Positions 1-9,159 of a stretch of DNA of 15,271 bases are shown here, piece after piece. Both the position numbers and the translations under genes were made by a program. The notes beneath the pieces were generated by a model that was given only the letters and a program-made list of their open reading frames with translations, had not been told where the DNA came from and ran no database searches. Origin of the DNA: Tumulicola sp039922955 (lineage in GTDB: Bacteria; Vulcanimicrobiota; Vulcanimicrobiia; Vulcanimicrobiales; Vulcanimicrobiaceae); assembly GCA_039922955.1 (NCBI GenBank), contig JBDTDR010000221.1:1-15271 (forward strand), given 5' to 3'. Position 1 is the first letter of the stretch; each line of letters opens with the position of its first letter.

Positions 1-3000
1 TGGACGACCTCGTCACGGCGAGCGGGCGGAAAAAGCCGCAGCGCGTCGGTCTGTCGGCCACGGTCCGCCCTCTCGAGCGGATGGCGAACTTCCTTAGCCC
101 GACGGCGTCGGTGGTCGACGTCGGCAGCCGCCGCGACCTAGGGCTTGCGGTCGAGATACCCAGCGACGAGCTGGGCGCGGTGGCCAGCGGCGAGATGTGG
201 GCCGAAATCTACGACGACGTTGCCGAAAAGATTCTCGCCAATCGCACCACCTTGGTTTTCGTTCCGACGCGGCGCATGAGCGAGCGCGTCGCCTTTGCCT
301 TAGAGCAGCGCTTAGGTGAAGGCGTCGTCATGCCGCATCACGGCAGCCTGGCGCGCGAGGCGCGCTTCGAAGCCGAGAATCGCCTCAAGAACGGCGAGCT
401 GCGGGCGGTGGTTGCGACCGCCTCGCTCGAACTCGGCATCGACATCGGCACGATCGACCTCGTCGTGCAGCTCGGAAGCCCGCGCTCGATTGCCACCGCC
501 TTGCAGCGCATCGGTCGCTCGGGTCACTGGGTCGGCGCGATGCCGCAGGGCCGGTTGTACGCCACCACGCGCGACGAACTCCTCGAGTGCGCGGCCTTAG
601 TGCGCAGCTTGCGCGGCGGCGGCATGGACTCGCTTCCCATTCCCGACGCGCCGCTGGATATTCTCGCTCAACAAATCGTGGCCGCTTGCGCGGCGCACGA
701 ATGGAATGCCGACGCGCTCTACGCGCTCGTGCGCACGACGTACCCGTATCGCGACCTGGCGCGCTCGGATTTCGACGAGGTCGTTTCGCTGGTCGCCGAC
801 GGGGTGGCCACCTCGCGCGGCCGCACCGGGACGTTTCTGCATTACGATCGGGTCAACGGCATGCTGCGGGCGCGCCGCGGCGCGCGCATTTCGGCGATTA
901 CTTGCGGCGGCGCGATCCCCGAAACCGCCAACTATACCGTGGTAGCCGAACCCGACGGGCACCTCGTCGGAACGCTCGACGAAGATTTTGCCGTTGAAAG
1001 CATGGCCGGCGACATCTTTTTGCTGGGAACCAACTCGTGGAAAATCCGCCGGGTTGAAACCGGCGTCGTGCGCGTCGAAGACGCCCACGGTGCGCCGCCG
1101 ACGATTCCGTTTTGGAACGGCGAAGGGCTCGGGCGCACGATCGAACTGTCGCACGAGGTTTCCACCTTGCGCGCGGCCATCGACGAACGCGACGACGCCG
1201 ACGCGATCGCCCTGTTAATGGAGGATTGCGGCCTGGATCGGGCCGGTGCCGAACAAGCCGTGGCCTACGTGCGCGCCGCTAAAGCCGGTCTGGGCGTGGT
1301 TCCGACCGACCAAACGATCGTCGCCGAGCGCTTCTTCGACGAGGGCGGGGGGATGCAGCTGATCCTGCACGCGCCGTTTGGGGCGCGAATCAATCGCGCG
1401 TGGGGGCTGGCGTTGCGCAAGCGCTTCTGCGTCTCGTTCAATTTCGAACTGCAGGCTGCCGCAACCGACAACGGCATCGTCATCTCGCTGGCCGAGCAGC
1501 ACGCCTTTCCTCTCGAGGCCGTGTTCGAGTACGTGAAATCGGCCAGCGTGGAGAGGGTCCTTACGCAAGCGCTGCTGCCGGCGCCGATGTTCGAAGCGCG
1601 CTGGCGCTGGAATGCAACTCGCGCGCTGTCGATCGTGCGGTTTCGCGGCGGTCGTAAAGTGCCCCCACAGCTGCTGCGCATGCGCGCGGCCGATTTGCTG
1701 GCGGCCGTGTTCCCCGATCAGGCCGCATGCCCGGAAAATCTGACCGGCCCGATTCGCATTCCGGACCACGTGCTGGTGCGCGAGACGATCGCCAACTGCT
1801 TGCACGAAGCGATGGATCTCGACGGTTTGCTGACGGTCTTGCGCGGCGTCGAGTCCGGCGCGATCCGCACGGTTGCGGTCGATACTCCCGAACCGTCGGT
1901 CTTCAGCCACGAAATTCTCAACGCCAATCCGTTTGCGTATCTCGACGACGCGCCGCTCGAGGAGCGCCGGGCGCGCGCGGTGCAGCTGCGCCGCAGCACC
2001 CGCGACGACGTCAACGGCGCCGGAATTCTCGATCCGGCCGCGATTGCCGAAATCACCGAAGAATCGTGGCCGGTCGTACGCGACGCCGACGAGCTTCACG
2101 ATGCGCTCGCGACGCTGATCGTGTTGCCGCCGGTGCCGGATTGGAACTCCTGGTTTGAGTCGTTGGTCGCTCAACGCCGGGCCGCGACGCTGCTCGTCGG
2201 CGGACCTGCCGGCGACGTACCGTTCTGGGTGTGCGCCGAACGTCTCGCGCTGGCGCGGGTGGCGTATCCGCATGCGGCGCTGCAGCCGGAGCCGGCGGCG
2301 GTTCCCGGCATGCCGGTGGCCGAACGCGCGGAAGAGGCGGTCGCGGAAATCGTGCGCGGCTGGCTCGAATGCTGCGGCCCGGTCACGGTCGCCGAGATGG
2401 CCGAACGCCTGGCCGTCCCTGCCGATGCGATCGTCGCAGCCATGCTGCGACTCGAAACCGAAGGACAAGTGCTACGCGGGCGATTCCGCGGAAACGACGC
2501 GGAGGAATGGTGCAACCGGCGCGTGCTGGCCCGCATCCACCGGCTGACGATCGGTCAGCTGCGCCGCGAGATCGAACCCGTCACGAGCGCCGACTACGCC
2601 CGCTTTCTGTATCGCTGGCAACACGTGGCTCCGGCGTCGCGGCTGCACGGTATCGACGGGACGCTGCAAACGATCCGTCAACTGGAAGGCTACGAGATCC
2701 CGGCGGCGGCTTGGGAGACGCAGATTTTACCGCGGCGCATCGCTGGATACAAAAGCGAATATCTTGACCGGCTGTGCTACTCGGGCGACGTGATGTGGGG
2801 GCGTATTTCTCAACATCCCGCGCTGGTGCCCAACGACGAGGAACGCAAACGCCGCGTACGGCCGACCAAGCTCGCGCCGATCGCGCTGCTCGCGCGCAGC
2901 AACGCCGAAGAGCTGATCGTGCGCAACGACTACGAGCCCGAAGGGCTTTCCCATGCGGCGCGCGAGGTGCTCGCGGCCATCGAGCAACGCGGTGCGCCCT

Positions 3001-3569
3001 TCTTTGCCGAGATCGTGCGAAACACGAAGCGCATCCCGGCCGAGGTTGAAGAAGCGCTCTGGCAACTCGTCGCCGCGGGTTTAGTAACCGCCGACGGCTT
3101 CGACGCGCTGCGCTCGCTCATTGACGCCAAGCGCCGCCTGGGCGAGAAGGGGCTGCGCGCGCGCCCGCGCTCGTCGAGCGGCCGCTGGACGCGGCTGATC
3201 TCCACCACGGAACGCATCGACGCCGACCTGTTTGCGCGCCGCTTGCTGACACGCTGGGGCGTCGTCTTTCGCGACGTGATCGCACGCGAAAGCCTGGCGC
3301 CACGGTGGCGCGAGCTGCTCGTCGCATTGCGCCGCATGGAGGCCCGCGGAGAAATTCGCGGCGGGCGTTTCATCGCCACGATCGTCGGCGAGCAGTTCGC
3401 GCTGCCGGACGCGATCGACGCGTTGCGCGCGGCTCGTCGCGACGGGGATGCCGGCGAAACGCTCGGCGCCGTATCAGCGTACGATCCGCTGCAAATCGTC
3501 AACGCATTTCTGCCCCAAGCCAACCGCGCCGAACTCGCTAAAGCCCGATCTGGTTTAGGCTCCAGATGA
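1..3569 (+). CDS. lhr: ATP-dependent DNA helicase, Lhr family (5' end outside window)
   Basis: Superfamily 2 helicase of the Lhr (large helicase-related) type, an ATP-driven 3'-5' translocase linked to DNA repair. The frame is already open at base 3, and the first codons read into helicase motif III (GLSATVRPLERM), so the N-terminal RecA domain with Walker A and B lies upstream. Counting from the internal ATG at 81, motif IV is near residues 57-65 (TLVFVPTRR), motif V at 111-123 (VATASLELGIDIG) and motif VI at 142-149 (QRIGRSGH). The Lhr-specific DEAD/H-associated region follows (about 430-620, GARINRAWGLALRKRF). The C-terminal winged-helix region typical of long bacterial Lhr is also present (EWCNRRVLARIHR, LRREIEPVTSADYARFLYRWQ, about 810-855). 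About 1,190 codons are present, consistent with a full protein near 1,450-1,500 residues. The frame is intact. Its last 32 bases overlap the 3' end of the opposing gene. Confidence 0.95.
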   Translation, partial: DDLVTASGRKKPQRVGLSATVRPLERMANFLSPTASVVDVGSRRDLGLAVEIPSDELGAVASGEMWAEIYDDVAEKILANRTTLVFVPTRRMSERVAFALEQRLGEGVVMPHHGSLAREARFEAENRLKNGELRAVVATASLELGIDIGTIDLVVQLGSPRSIATALQRIGRSGHWVGAMPQGRLYATTRDELLECAALVRSLRGGGMDSLPIPDAPLDILAQQIVAACAAHEWNADALYALVRTTYPYRDLARSDFDEVVSLVADGVATSRGRTGTFLHYDRVNGMLRARRGARISAITCGGAIPETANYTVVAEPDGHLVGTLDEDFAVESMAGDIFLLGTNSWKIRRVETGVVRVEDAHGAPPTIPFWNGEGLGRTIELSHEVSTLRAAIDERDDADAIALLMEDCGLDRAGAEQAVAYVRAAKAGLGVVPTDQTIVAERFFDEGGGMQLILHAPFGARINRAWGLALRKRFCVSFNFELQAAATDNGIVISLAEQHAFPLEAVFEYVKSASVERVLTQALLPAPMFEARWRWNATRALSIVRFRGGRKVPPQLLRMRAADLLAAVFPDQAACPENLTGPIRIPDHVLVRETIANCLHEAMDLDGLLTVLRGVESGAIRTVAVDTPEPSVFSHEILNANPFAYLDDAPLEERRARAVQLRRSTRDDVNGAGILDPAAIAEITEESWPVVRDADELHDALATLIVLPPVPDWNSWFESLVAQRRAATLLVGGPAGDVPFWVCAERLALARVAYPHAALQPEPAAVPGMPVAERAEEAVAEIVRGWLECCGPVTVAEMAERLAVPADAIVAAMLRLETEGQVLRGRFRGNDAEEWCNRRVLARIHRLTIGQLRREIEPVTSADYARFLYRWQHVAPASRLHGIDGTLQTIRQLEGYEIPAAAWETQILPRRIAGYKSEYLDRLCYSGDVMWGRISQHPALVPNDEERKRRVRPTKLAPIALLARSNAEELIVRNDYEPEGLSHAAREVLAAIEQRGAPFFAEIVRNTKRIPAEVEEALWQLVAAGLVTADGFDALRSLIDAKRRLGEKGLRARPRSSSGRWTRLISTTERIDADLFARRLLTRWGVVFRDVIARESLAPRWRELLVALRRMEARGEIRGGRFIATIVGEQFALPDAIDALRAARRDGDAGETLGAVSAYDPLQIVNAFLPQANRAELAKARSGLGSR

Positions 3570-3924
3570 AGCGCTGGGTGACCGGACTGTCCCACCAGTT
3601 AGCAACGGTCGCTTCCAGCTCCGGCAGCGAGCGCAAGTGACGAACGTGTGTCTCGATCGAAGTGCGGTCGGGCGCGGAGCCGTCGATTTCGGCGCTCAAG
3701 CGATCGATCGTCGCGTGCGCGGCGTGGCCCGGCGGAAGCGTGGCGTGGAGGTGCTCGCTTGGCAGCGACGGCCGTTCGGGCAGCAACGGAAGCAACGTTT
3801 CCGCGTCCGTAATGAGTTCTTCGCCCGCAATGAGCCCGGTCGCATCCGCGTCCTTAATCCCTTCTCGAAGGTCGCCGATGCGATCTTCAATAGTGGGTTG
3901 GTGGGCTTTTGGGCGATCGTTCAT
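3538..3924 (-). CDS. hypothetical protein, 128 aa
   Basis: Small acidic protein of unknown function. The ATG at 3924 is chosen because GAGGAG lies 8-9 bases upstream and the sequence from there (MNDRPKAHQPTIEDRIGDL) looks like a normal soluble N-terminus. An upstream extension in the same frame to 4092 is arginine-rich and crosses the probable promoter, so it is rejected. The protein is mostly predicted helix, with heptad-like leucines and no signal peptide, membrane segment or cysteine. The C-terminus (LPELEATVANWWDSPVTQRF) is distinctive. There is loose resemblance to short helical families such as DUF4404, but not enough to name it. It converges with the helicase gene, overlapping its end by 32 bases, and diverges from the S53 peptidase gene. 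Confidence 0.7.
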   Translation of the reverse strand: MNDRPKAHQPTIEDRIGDLREGIKDADATGLIAGEELITDAETLLPLLPERPSLPSEHLHATLPPGHAAHATIDRLSAEIDGSAPDRTSIETHVRHLRSLPELEATVANWWDSPVTQRFIWSLNQIGL

Positions 3925-3957
3925 ACGAATCACTCCTCGTAAGCAGCGAGCACCTGT

Positions 3958-3986
3958 AGTATCGCACCTCCCGGGCTCGTTGGAAA
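3958..3986 (-). promoter_or_regulatory. candidate sigma70-type promoter for the 128-aa gene
   Basis: Reading the minus strand, TTTCCA (3986-3981) and GATACT (3963-3958) are 17 bases apart, each matching the sigma70 consensus at four of six positions. They would give a leader of roughly 25 bases before the ATG at 3924. The position in a divergent gap and the exact spacing support it; the sequence match alone is weak. Confidence 0.35.
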
Positions 3987-4048
3987 GAGGACTACGCCGA
4001 CGCCCCGCGTCGAGGACTGCGGTATGAGAGGTCGGAAGAAGACGTGCC

Positions 4049-5566
4049 ATGACCGCGGAGAAGCGCGTTCCGATTCCGCAGACGGAGCGCAAGGTTTGGC
4101 CCGGAAGCCGGGAAGCCGAGCCGCTAACCGCGGATTCCGACGTTCTTCTAACCGCATGGTTGCGACCGAGGCGCGGCGGCGACCTGGACGTAGAAAAGGC
4201 GCGAACGCTGGGTCTTACGCCGCCGTTGCAGCGAACGTATGCCGACCGAAAAACGCTGGCTCGGCAAACCGATGCGGATCCGGCGGATATCGAGTTGCTG
4301 CGGCGTTATTGCGGGCGTTTCGACCTTATGGTCGTGGATTCGCACTGGCGGTCGGTTTCCATCAGCGGATCGCTCGATCGATTGGTTCGCGCCTTCGGCG
4401 CCACGGTCGCGATCTTCGAAGACGAGGGGCGGCGACGTTTTCGACATCGCTCGGAAGCGTTGCACGTCCCTCCCGAAGTCGCAAGCGTGGTTCGCGGCAT
4501 CTTCGGGCTGCACCAATGGCCGCGCTCGCGGAAGCTTGGATCGCTGGAGCGGCATTCGACGCCGCTGCGCGCGCGTGACGTTGCGGCGCGGTACCAATTC
4601 CCAGATGCCGACGGCCGCGGCCAAACGATCGGCGTCGTGCAACTGCGCGGCCTGTTCGAGCCGAGCGATTTTGACCGGTGCATGAGCGCGCAGGGTGTCA
4701 CCGCCGCGCGTCCGGTCGTAAAGCGAGTCGACAGTGCTGCCGTGGCCCACGAGATCGCAACGACTAAAGATCTCGAGGCAGCGCTCGACGTGCAAATCAT
4801 CGGTTCGCTGGTGCCGGGAGCGCGCATCGTCGTATACGAAGCGCCCGACGACGAACGTGGGTTTCTCGACGCAATTCGCGCGGCGCTCTTCGACCAAGAA
4901 CAATCGCCCGGGGTGTTGTCGATAAGTTACGGGTGGCCCGAGCATCTGTGGACGCCGGTTGCGCTGACCATTCTCGACGAGTTGTTTACCGTTGCGGCGC
5001 TCTTGGGCGTGAGCGTCTTCTGTTCTTCGGGAGACGACGGGGCGGAGCTCGATTACGACGGCAAGCCGCACGTGTTGGCGCCCGCCTCGAGCCCGTTCGC
5101 CATCGCGTGCGGGGCCACCATTATCCCGAACGACGGTACGCAAGAAGCGGCGTGGGAAAAAACCGGCGGCGGTTTTAGCGAGCGGTTCGCGTTCCCGCCG
5201 TGGCAAACCGTCGCGCCGTCGGCGGCGTCGCATTACGGCGTGCCGCCCGGCCGCGGCGTCCCCGACGTTGCCGCGCAGCAAAACCCCGGCTACTACGTGA
5301 TTATGGAGGGAACCGAACTAGCGATGGGCGGCACGAGCGCCGTCGCGCCGATGTGGGCGGCACTCACGGCGCGGATCAATCAGCGGCTCGGCACCCGGAT
5401 CGGTTTTTTCCTACCGATTTTGTACGGGCAGATCGGCGAACATCTGTTTGACGACGTCATCACCGGAAGCAACGGGCCTTTCCAGGCCGGCGCCGGATGG
5501 AATCCCTGCACGGGTCTCGGCGTCCCGATTGGTATCGCCATCGAGAAAGCGCTAGGCGGGTCGTAG
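4049..5566 (+). CDS. peptidase S53 (sedolisin/kumamolisin-like) with pro-domain
   Basis: Serine-carboxyl endopeptidase of the sedolisin family, which in characterised members works in acid and matures by removal of an N-terminal pro-domain. Residues about 20-155 match a pro-kumamolisin activation domain. The catalytic domain runs from about 170 to the end. Visible catalytic residues are Glu243 and Asp247 (KDLEAALDVQ), oxyanion Asp329 (SSGDDGA) and nucleophile Ser430 (GGTSAVAPMWAAL). The C-terminal calcium site is recognisable (FDDVITGSNG, GAGWNPCTGLG), but the usual last Asp of GWDP is Asn485. The start has GGAAGAAG 7 bases upstream. No signal peptide is visible, as in some kumamolisins, so the export route is unclear. 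The 505 aa length is normal for a pro-enzyme. It converges on the 61-aa gene with an 11-base gap and no obvious terminator. Confidence 0.95.
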   Translation: MTAEKRVPIPQTERKVWPGSREAEPLTADSDVLLTAWLRPRRGGDLDVEKARTLGLTPPLQRTYADRKTLARQTDADPADIELLRRYCGRFDLMVVDSHWRSVSISGSLDRLVRAFGATVAIFEDEGRRRFRHRSEALHVPPEVASVVRGIFGLHQWPRSRKLGSLERHSTPLRARDVAARYQFPDADGRGQTIGVVQLRGLFEPSDFDRCMSAQGVTAARPVVKRVDSAAVAHEIATTKDLEAALDVQIIGSLVPGARIVVYEAPDDERGFLDAIRAALFDQEQSPGVLSISYGWPEHLWTPVALTILDELFTVAALLGVSVFCSSGDDGAELDYDGKPHVLAPASSPFAIACGATIIPNDGTQEAAWEKTGGGFSERFAFPPWQTVAPSAASHYGVPPGRGVPDVAAQQNPGYYVIMEGTELAMGGTSAVAPMWAALTARINQRLGTRIGFFLPILYGQIGEHLFDDVITGSNGPFQAGAGWNPCTGLGVPIGIAIEKALGGS

Positions 5567-5577
5567 CCGCTTGTAGT

Positions 5578-5763
5578 TTAGTTCATGCACCCGAGGGCGT
5601 TGTCGCGGAACTGCTGATGGGCCGCCTTGTAGGTGTCGACGGCGCGCTGGAGGCCTGCTTTATCGGCGCCCGGCGTTGATGCGAGTTTGTGATGGAGGTC
5701 GTCGATGGAGCGTCCGTGCGCGTCGATGCTGTGGGCCGCTTGATCGTGCGAAGCACTAGCCAT
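5578..5763 (-). CDS. small helical protein, 61 aa, coupled to the cyclase-ATPase gene
   Basis: Hydrophilic protein rich in Ala, His, Asp and Gln, with two likely amphipathic helices (SIDAHGRSIDDLHHKL and GLQRAVDTYKAAHQQFRDN). It has no membrane segment and a single cysteine near the C-terminus (GCMN). The ATG at 5763 is strongly supported: GGGAAG lies 8 bases upstream, inside the last two codons of the preceding gene, whose stop codon sits between. This arrangement suggests translational coupling and a role linked to the cyclase-ATPase, but no function can be named. Confidence 0.7.
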   Translation of the reverse strand: MASASHDQAAHSIDAHGRSIDDLHHKLASTPGADKAGLQRAVDTYKAAHQQFRDNALGCMN

Positions 5764-5768
5764 GGTCG

Positions 5769-8539
5769 TTACTTCCCTTCGGCGGTTGCCGCGTCGTGTG
5801 AGATAGGTTGGCTTATCGCCGCGGCGTGCTCGAGCGCCTGCTCGTCCCTAAGCCGAGCTCCGGCGCTCATCCGCTGGGCAAATTCTTCCTCGTCGTAGAT
5901 GCGGGTGAGCAGACGCGTGAGTCGTTCGTAGCCGTGCTGCTCGGTGGTTTCACGCGTATCGTTGCCCGCGTAGCGTGCGTCGGTGAAACCTAGGAGCGCC
6001 GCCGCGCGCTCGTGATCGCCAAGCAGGCCGGCGAGCACGGCGTGATGCTCTAAAGCGCTGATCATCCAGCGTGCACCCGAGTGCCGAAGGAGCCCAAGGG
6101 CTTCTCGCAGGAGGGCCCGAGCGTCATCGTACTGGTCGACGGCCATCGCGTACGCGGCCAGGTTGCAGATCGCAAGCGCCAGCGGCGCGGCATTGAGATG
6201 CACGAACGTCTCTCGTGCTTTGCCTGCGGCCGCTCGCGCAGCCTCGACGTTCCCAACGGCAAACTCGAGTTCGCCGAGGTTGAGCAGAGCGCTCGCATGC
6301 GCTTCGCTGCCGGGTCGCTCCCTATCCGCGACTTCGCCGAAGCGCCGGCGCGCGAGGTCAACGTCACCGCGCTGGAGATTCGACACCGCCCAGTTTCGCA
6401 AGACCGCGTTCCGGGCGATCGCCGAAAGCGTATCGGCGGACCGATAGGCTTCGCTAAAAAGTGCTTCCGCATCGTCAAAGCGCCGGGCGTCGCGGTGGCA
6501 GCTGCCCAAATTTCCCAGCGCTCGAGCGATTTCGTCGGGATCCGACGAAGCTCGCGCGGCCGCGAGCGCGCCGATCGCGGTCGCCTCGCGCCGGGCGATT
6601 GGACGACCCACGAGCCACTCCAAACGGACGAGGTGACGAAGAACGCACGCCCTCGTGACGTGGTTCGCCTCGGCGTCATCGAGTTTCGCCGCCGCATCGA
6701 ACCAGCGGACGGCTTCTTGCGGCGTCGTAACGAGTTCCGGCCATTCGACGTGTGCGAGCAAACTTCGAGCCGCCGCGGTGTCATTTTCGCGGAAGAGTGC
6801 CCAGTCCAGCGCCGCGCGGATGTTATCGATCTCGGGCGCGAGCGCGCGCTGCCACTGCACGTCCTCCAACGATTCCACAAGAGGGGCGACGCCGCAGACG
6901 AGCTCGGCGTAATACTGGGCGTGCTTCTTGGCGACGCCGTCGCCTTCGTTGGCTGCGGCCAAGCGTTCTTGGCTGTACTCTCGGATCGAGTTGAGCAAGC
7001 GGTAGCGCCATTCATCGTCGTCGGACGGTTCCACAACGACGAGCGACTTCGAGACCAGCGCGGAGAGAAGCTCGAAGACGTGCCATTCGTCGATGGCGGC
7101 GTCCGCGCACACGGCTGCCGCGGCTTGCAGCGTCCATCCGCCGGAAAAGACCGATAGCCGCCGGAACACCGCGCGCTCGTCTGCGTCGAGCAGGTCGAAG
7201 CTCCAGTCGATCAGTGCGCGGAGCGTCTGCTGGCGCGGCAGACGGTCGCGGCTCGTCTGCGTCAGGAGCCGGAAGCGCTCGTTTAACTTTTCCGAAAGCT
7301 GCTTTGGGCTGAGTACCGCCGTTTTTGACGCCGCCAGTTCGATCGCCAACGGAATCCCGTCGAGCCGGCGGCAAATCTCCGCGACGACCGGCGCGCTCTC
7401 GCCGGTTAGCACAAATCGTTTATCGGCATCCCGGGCACGCTCGCAAAACAGGGCGACGGCGGCGTCCGGCTCGAGCGACGGCAGGCGGTACGTCTGCTCG
7501 CCCGCGATTTCGAGCCCTTGACGACTCGAAGCGAGCACGCGTATCTTTTGACAGCCGCTCAGAATGGCCGCGATCGCGCGCGCAGCGGGTTCGACCACAT
7601 GCTCGCAGTTGTCGAAGACGAGCAGCGCGTTTTTCGATTTGAGGGCGCGCACGAGATTCTCGGTCGGATCGCCTCCGGCCGGCAGGGCGATCCCCAGCGC
7701 ATGCGCGACGGTAGCCGGAATGTAATCGCCGTTTGCCAACGGTGCGAGTTCGACGAACCACACGCCGTCGCCCGAACCGTCGAGCAGATTCGCGCCGACC
7801 TGCAACGTCGTGCGCGTCTTCCCAACGCCGCCACACCGACCAACGTGACCAGACGATGATCCCGAACGAGCGCGCCGATCTCCTCGATTTCTTTTTCGCG
7901 CCCGACGAACGAAGTCAGCTGCAGCGGCAGGTTCGTTGCGCGTGCGTTCAAGGAGCGAAGGGGTGGAAAGGCGGCAGGGAAATCGGGGGCGTCGAGTTGG
8001 AAGACTTGCTCGGGCCGGGCGAGATCTTTGAGGCGATGTTCGCCGAGGTCGCTCAGGCCCGTGTCGTGCGGAAGTTCGCTTTCGACGATTGCGGCGGTTA
8101 CGCCCGAGACAAGGATCTGGCCGCCGTGACCGACCGAGAGCAGCCGCGCAACGCGATTGACCGCCGGTCCGAAATAGTCGCCCTCGCGCTCGTAGGCCGT
8201 TCCGATATGGACCGCGGTGCGCACGTGCAATCCGCCGACTTCCGAGAAATCTTCTGCGGCAAGCGCGCGCCGCGCGTCGAGCATTGCGGCGATCGCATCG
8301 CCCGGGCGCCAAAATGCGGCGCAGAATGCATCACCAAAGGTCTTGAAGACGTAGCCGCCGTGCGCAACGATCGCCCCACGCATCAGGGCGTCGTGGCGGC
8401 GTACGGCCTGCTCCATGGCGGCGTGGTCGCGGTCCCAGCGTTGGGTGCTGCCTTCGATATCGGTGAAAGCGAAGGTCACGGTTCCACTGGGACGTTCCCC
8501 TCGGTGAGGGCCCGACGCCGGATCCTGGGTAGCGCTCAC
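5769..8539 (-). CDS. class III adenylate cyclase - AfsR-like ATPase - TPR protein, broken by a one-base frameshift
   Basis: Signalling protein joining a cyclase to a STAND-type ATPase. It starts at GTG 8539 and would be 923 aa if the frame were restored. The cyclase domain (about 18-185) keeps both metal aspartates, Asp27 (FTDIEGST) and Asp70 (KTFGDAF). Lys66 and Asp121 match the adenine-selecting pair, and Asn128 with Arg132 the transition-state pair, so ATP is the expected substrate. An ATPase domain follows: LTSFVGREKEIEE, Walker A, Walker B near Asp310 (LLVFDNCEHVVE), the RRLDGIPLAIELAA motif and a winged-helix section (VFRRLSVFSGGW). The last 350 or so residues are TPR-like helical repeats (DEIARALGNLGSCHRDARRFDDAEALF). 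In the given sequence, frame is lost near 7831: the upstream frame reads LVTLVGVAALGRR, and the correct continuation GGVGKTRTT lies one frame over. One missing G in a G run explains it. No DNA-binding domain is seen. Confidence 0.9.
5772..5777 (-). promoter_or_regulatory. ribosome binding site inside the end of the upstream gene
   Basis: GGGAAG on the minus strand forms part of the last two sense codons of the cyclase-ATPase gene and sits 8 bases before the ATG at 5763. It fixes the start of the 61-aa protein and makes ribosome hand-over from the upstream gene likely. Confidence 0.6.
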
Positions 8540-8618
8540 TCAGCGGCTCTTCGCCGCGAATCCTCAAGCAACCGTTCGGGGGCTAGGACCTGAACGGTTC
8601 GGCTGCGGCGCGATCGTC

Positions 8619-8894
8619 CTAGACGTTGAACTCCTTTTCCAAAACGAAGATCTTTGCCGTGTCTTGCAAAAAGCCGTCAGTCTCCATGGCCTGCGCCGTC
8701 TCTGGGGAATCCAGGGTTTTCAAGGCCGCGGCTACGTCTTGCGGCTCAAAGCAAACGGCAATGTGATTGCCTTCCGCGACGGCATAGCTGACCTTGGTCG
8801 TGGTTTGGCGTTTAAAGAGCTCGGTATGCGTCCGGAAGCCCTTCTCCCATTGTACGGGATCCTTACACTGCCCGACGATGATAATTTTGGCCAC
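8619..8894 (-). CDS. small alpha/beta (ferredoxin-like) protein, 91 aa
   Basis: Unnamed cytoplasmic protein. The GTG at 8894 is preferred because AGGAGA lies 7 bases upstream and the protein then begins with a clean beta strand (VAKIIIVGQCKDPVQW). A longer in-frame reading to 9074 adds a low-complexity Pro/Ala/Gly stretch with no ribosome site. The pattern is strand, helix (DPVQWEKGFRTHTELFKR), strand (KVSYAVAEG), strand (HIAVCFEPQD), helix (VAAALKTLDSPETAQAM), strand (AKIFVLEKEF). This is typical of the dimeric alpha-beta barrel/ferredoxin-like fold seen in DUF3764-type and ABM-type proteins. That is a fold inference, not a family assignment. It is first in a minus-strand run with the cyclase-ATPase 79 bases downstream, so co-transcription is plausible. 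Confidence 0.75.
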   Translation of the reverse strand: MAKIIIVGQCKDPVQWEKGFRTHTELFKRQTTTKVSYAVAEGNHIAVCFEPQDVAAALKTLDSPETAQAMETDGFLQDTAKIFVLEKEFNV

Positions 8895-9159
8895 GTGCTG
8901 CTCTCCTTGTCGTGGTGGATGCGGCTGCCCGCGACCGCATGGTATTTTCGGGGAGCCGTCGTTCGGGAATCCAAGGGCGCCCCCTCCCGGAGCCGGCGCG
9001 GCCTTCGTCTGGGACATTGGGGCAGCCCTCGCCGCCATCATCGCGGCCGCCGGCGAGGAACGGACGCCGGCCACGCAATAACGGCGACCTCGATGAGCGA
9101 ACGACGGCTCGAGAAGGGTGTCTTGAAGTCGCGCGGATAACGGGAGTCAAGGACTAACA

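Noticed and set aside
1215..2468. 417-codon minus-strand open frame across the helicase gene
   Set aside because: Antisense shadow of the helicase, low-complexity Arg/Gln/His composition and no motifs.
4148..5281. 377-codon minus-strand open frame across the S53 gene
   Set aside because: Antisense shadow of a gene whose catalytic motifs are all on the plus strand. Arginine-rich and typical of GC-rich noise.
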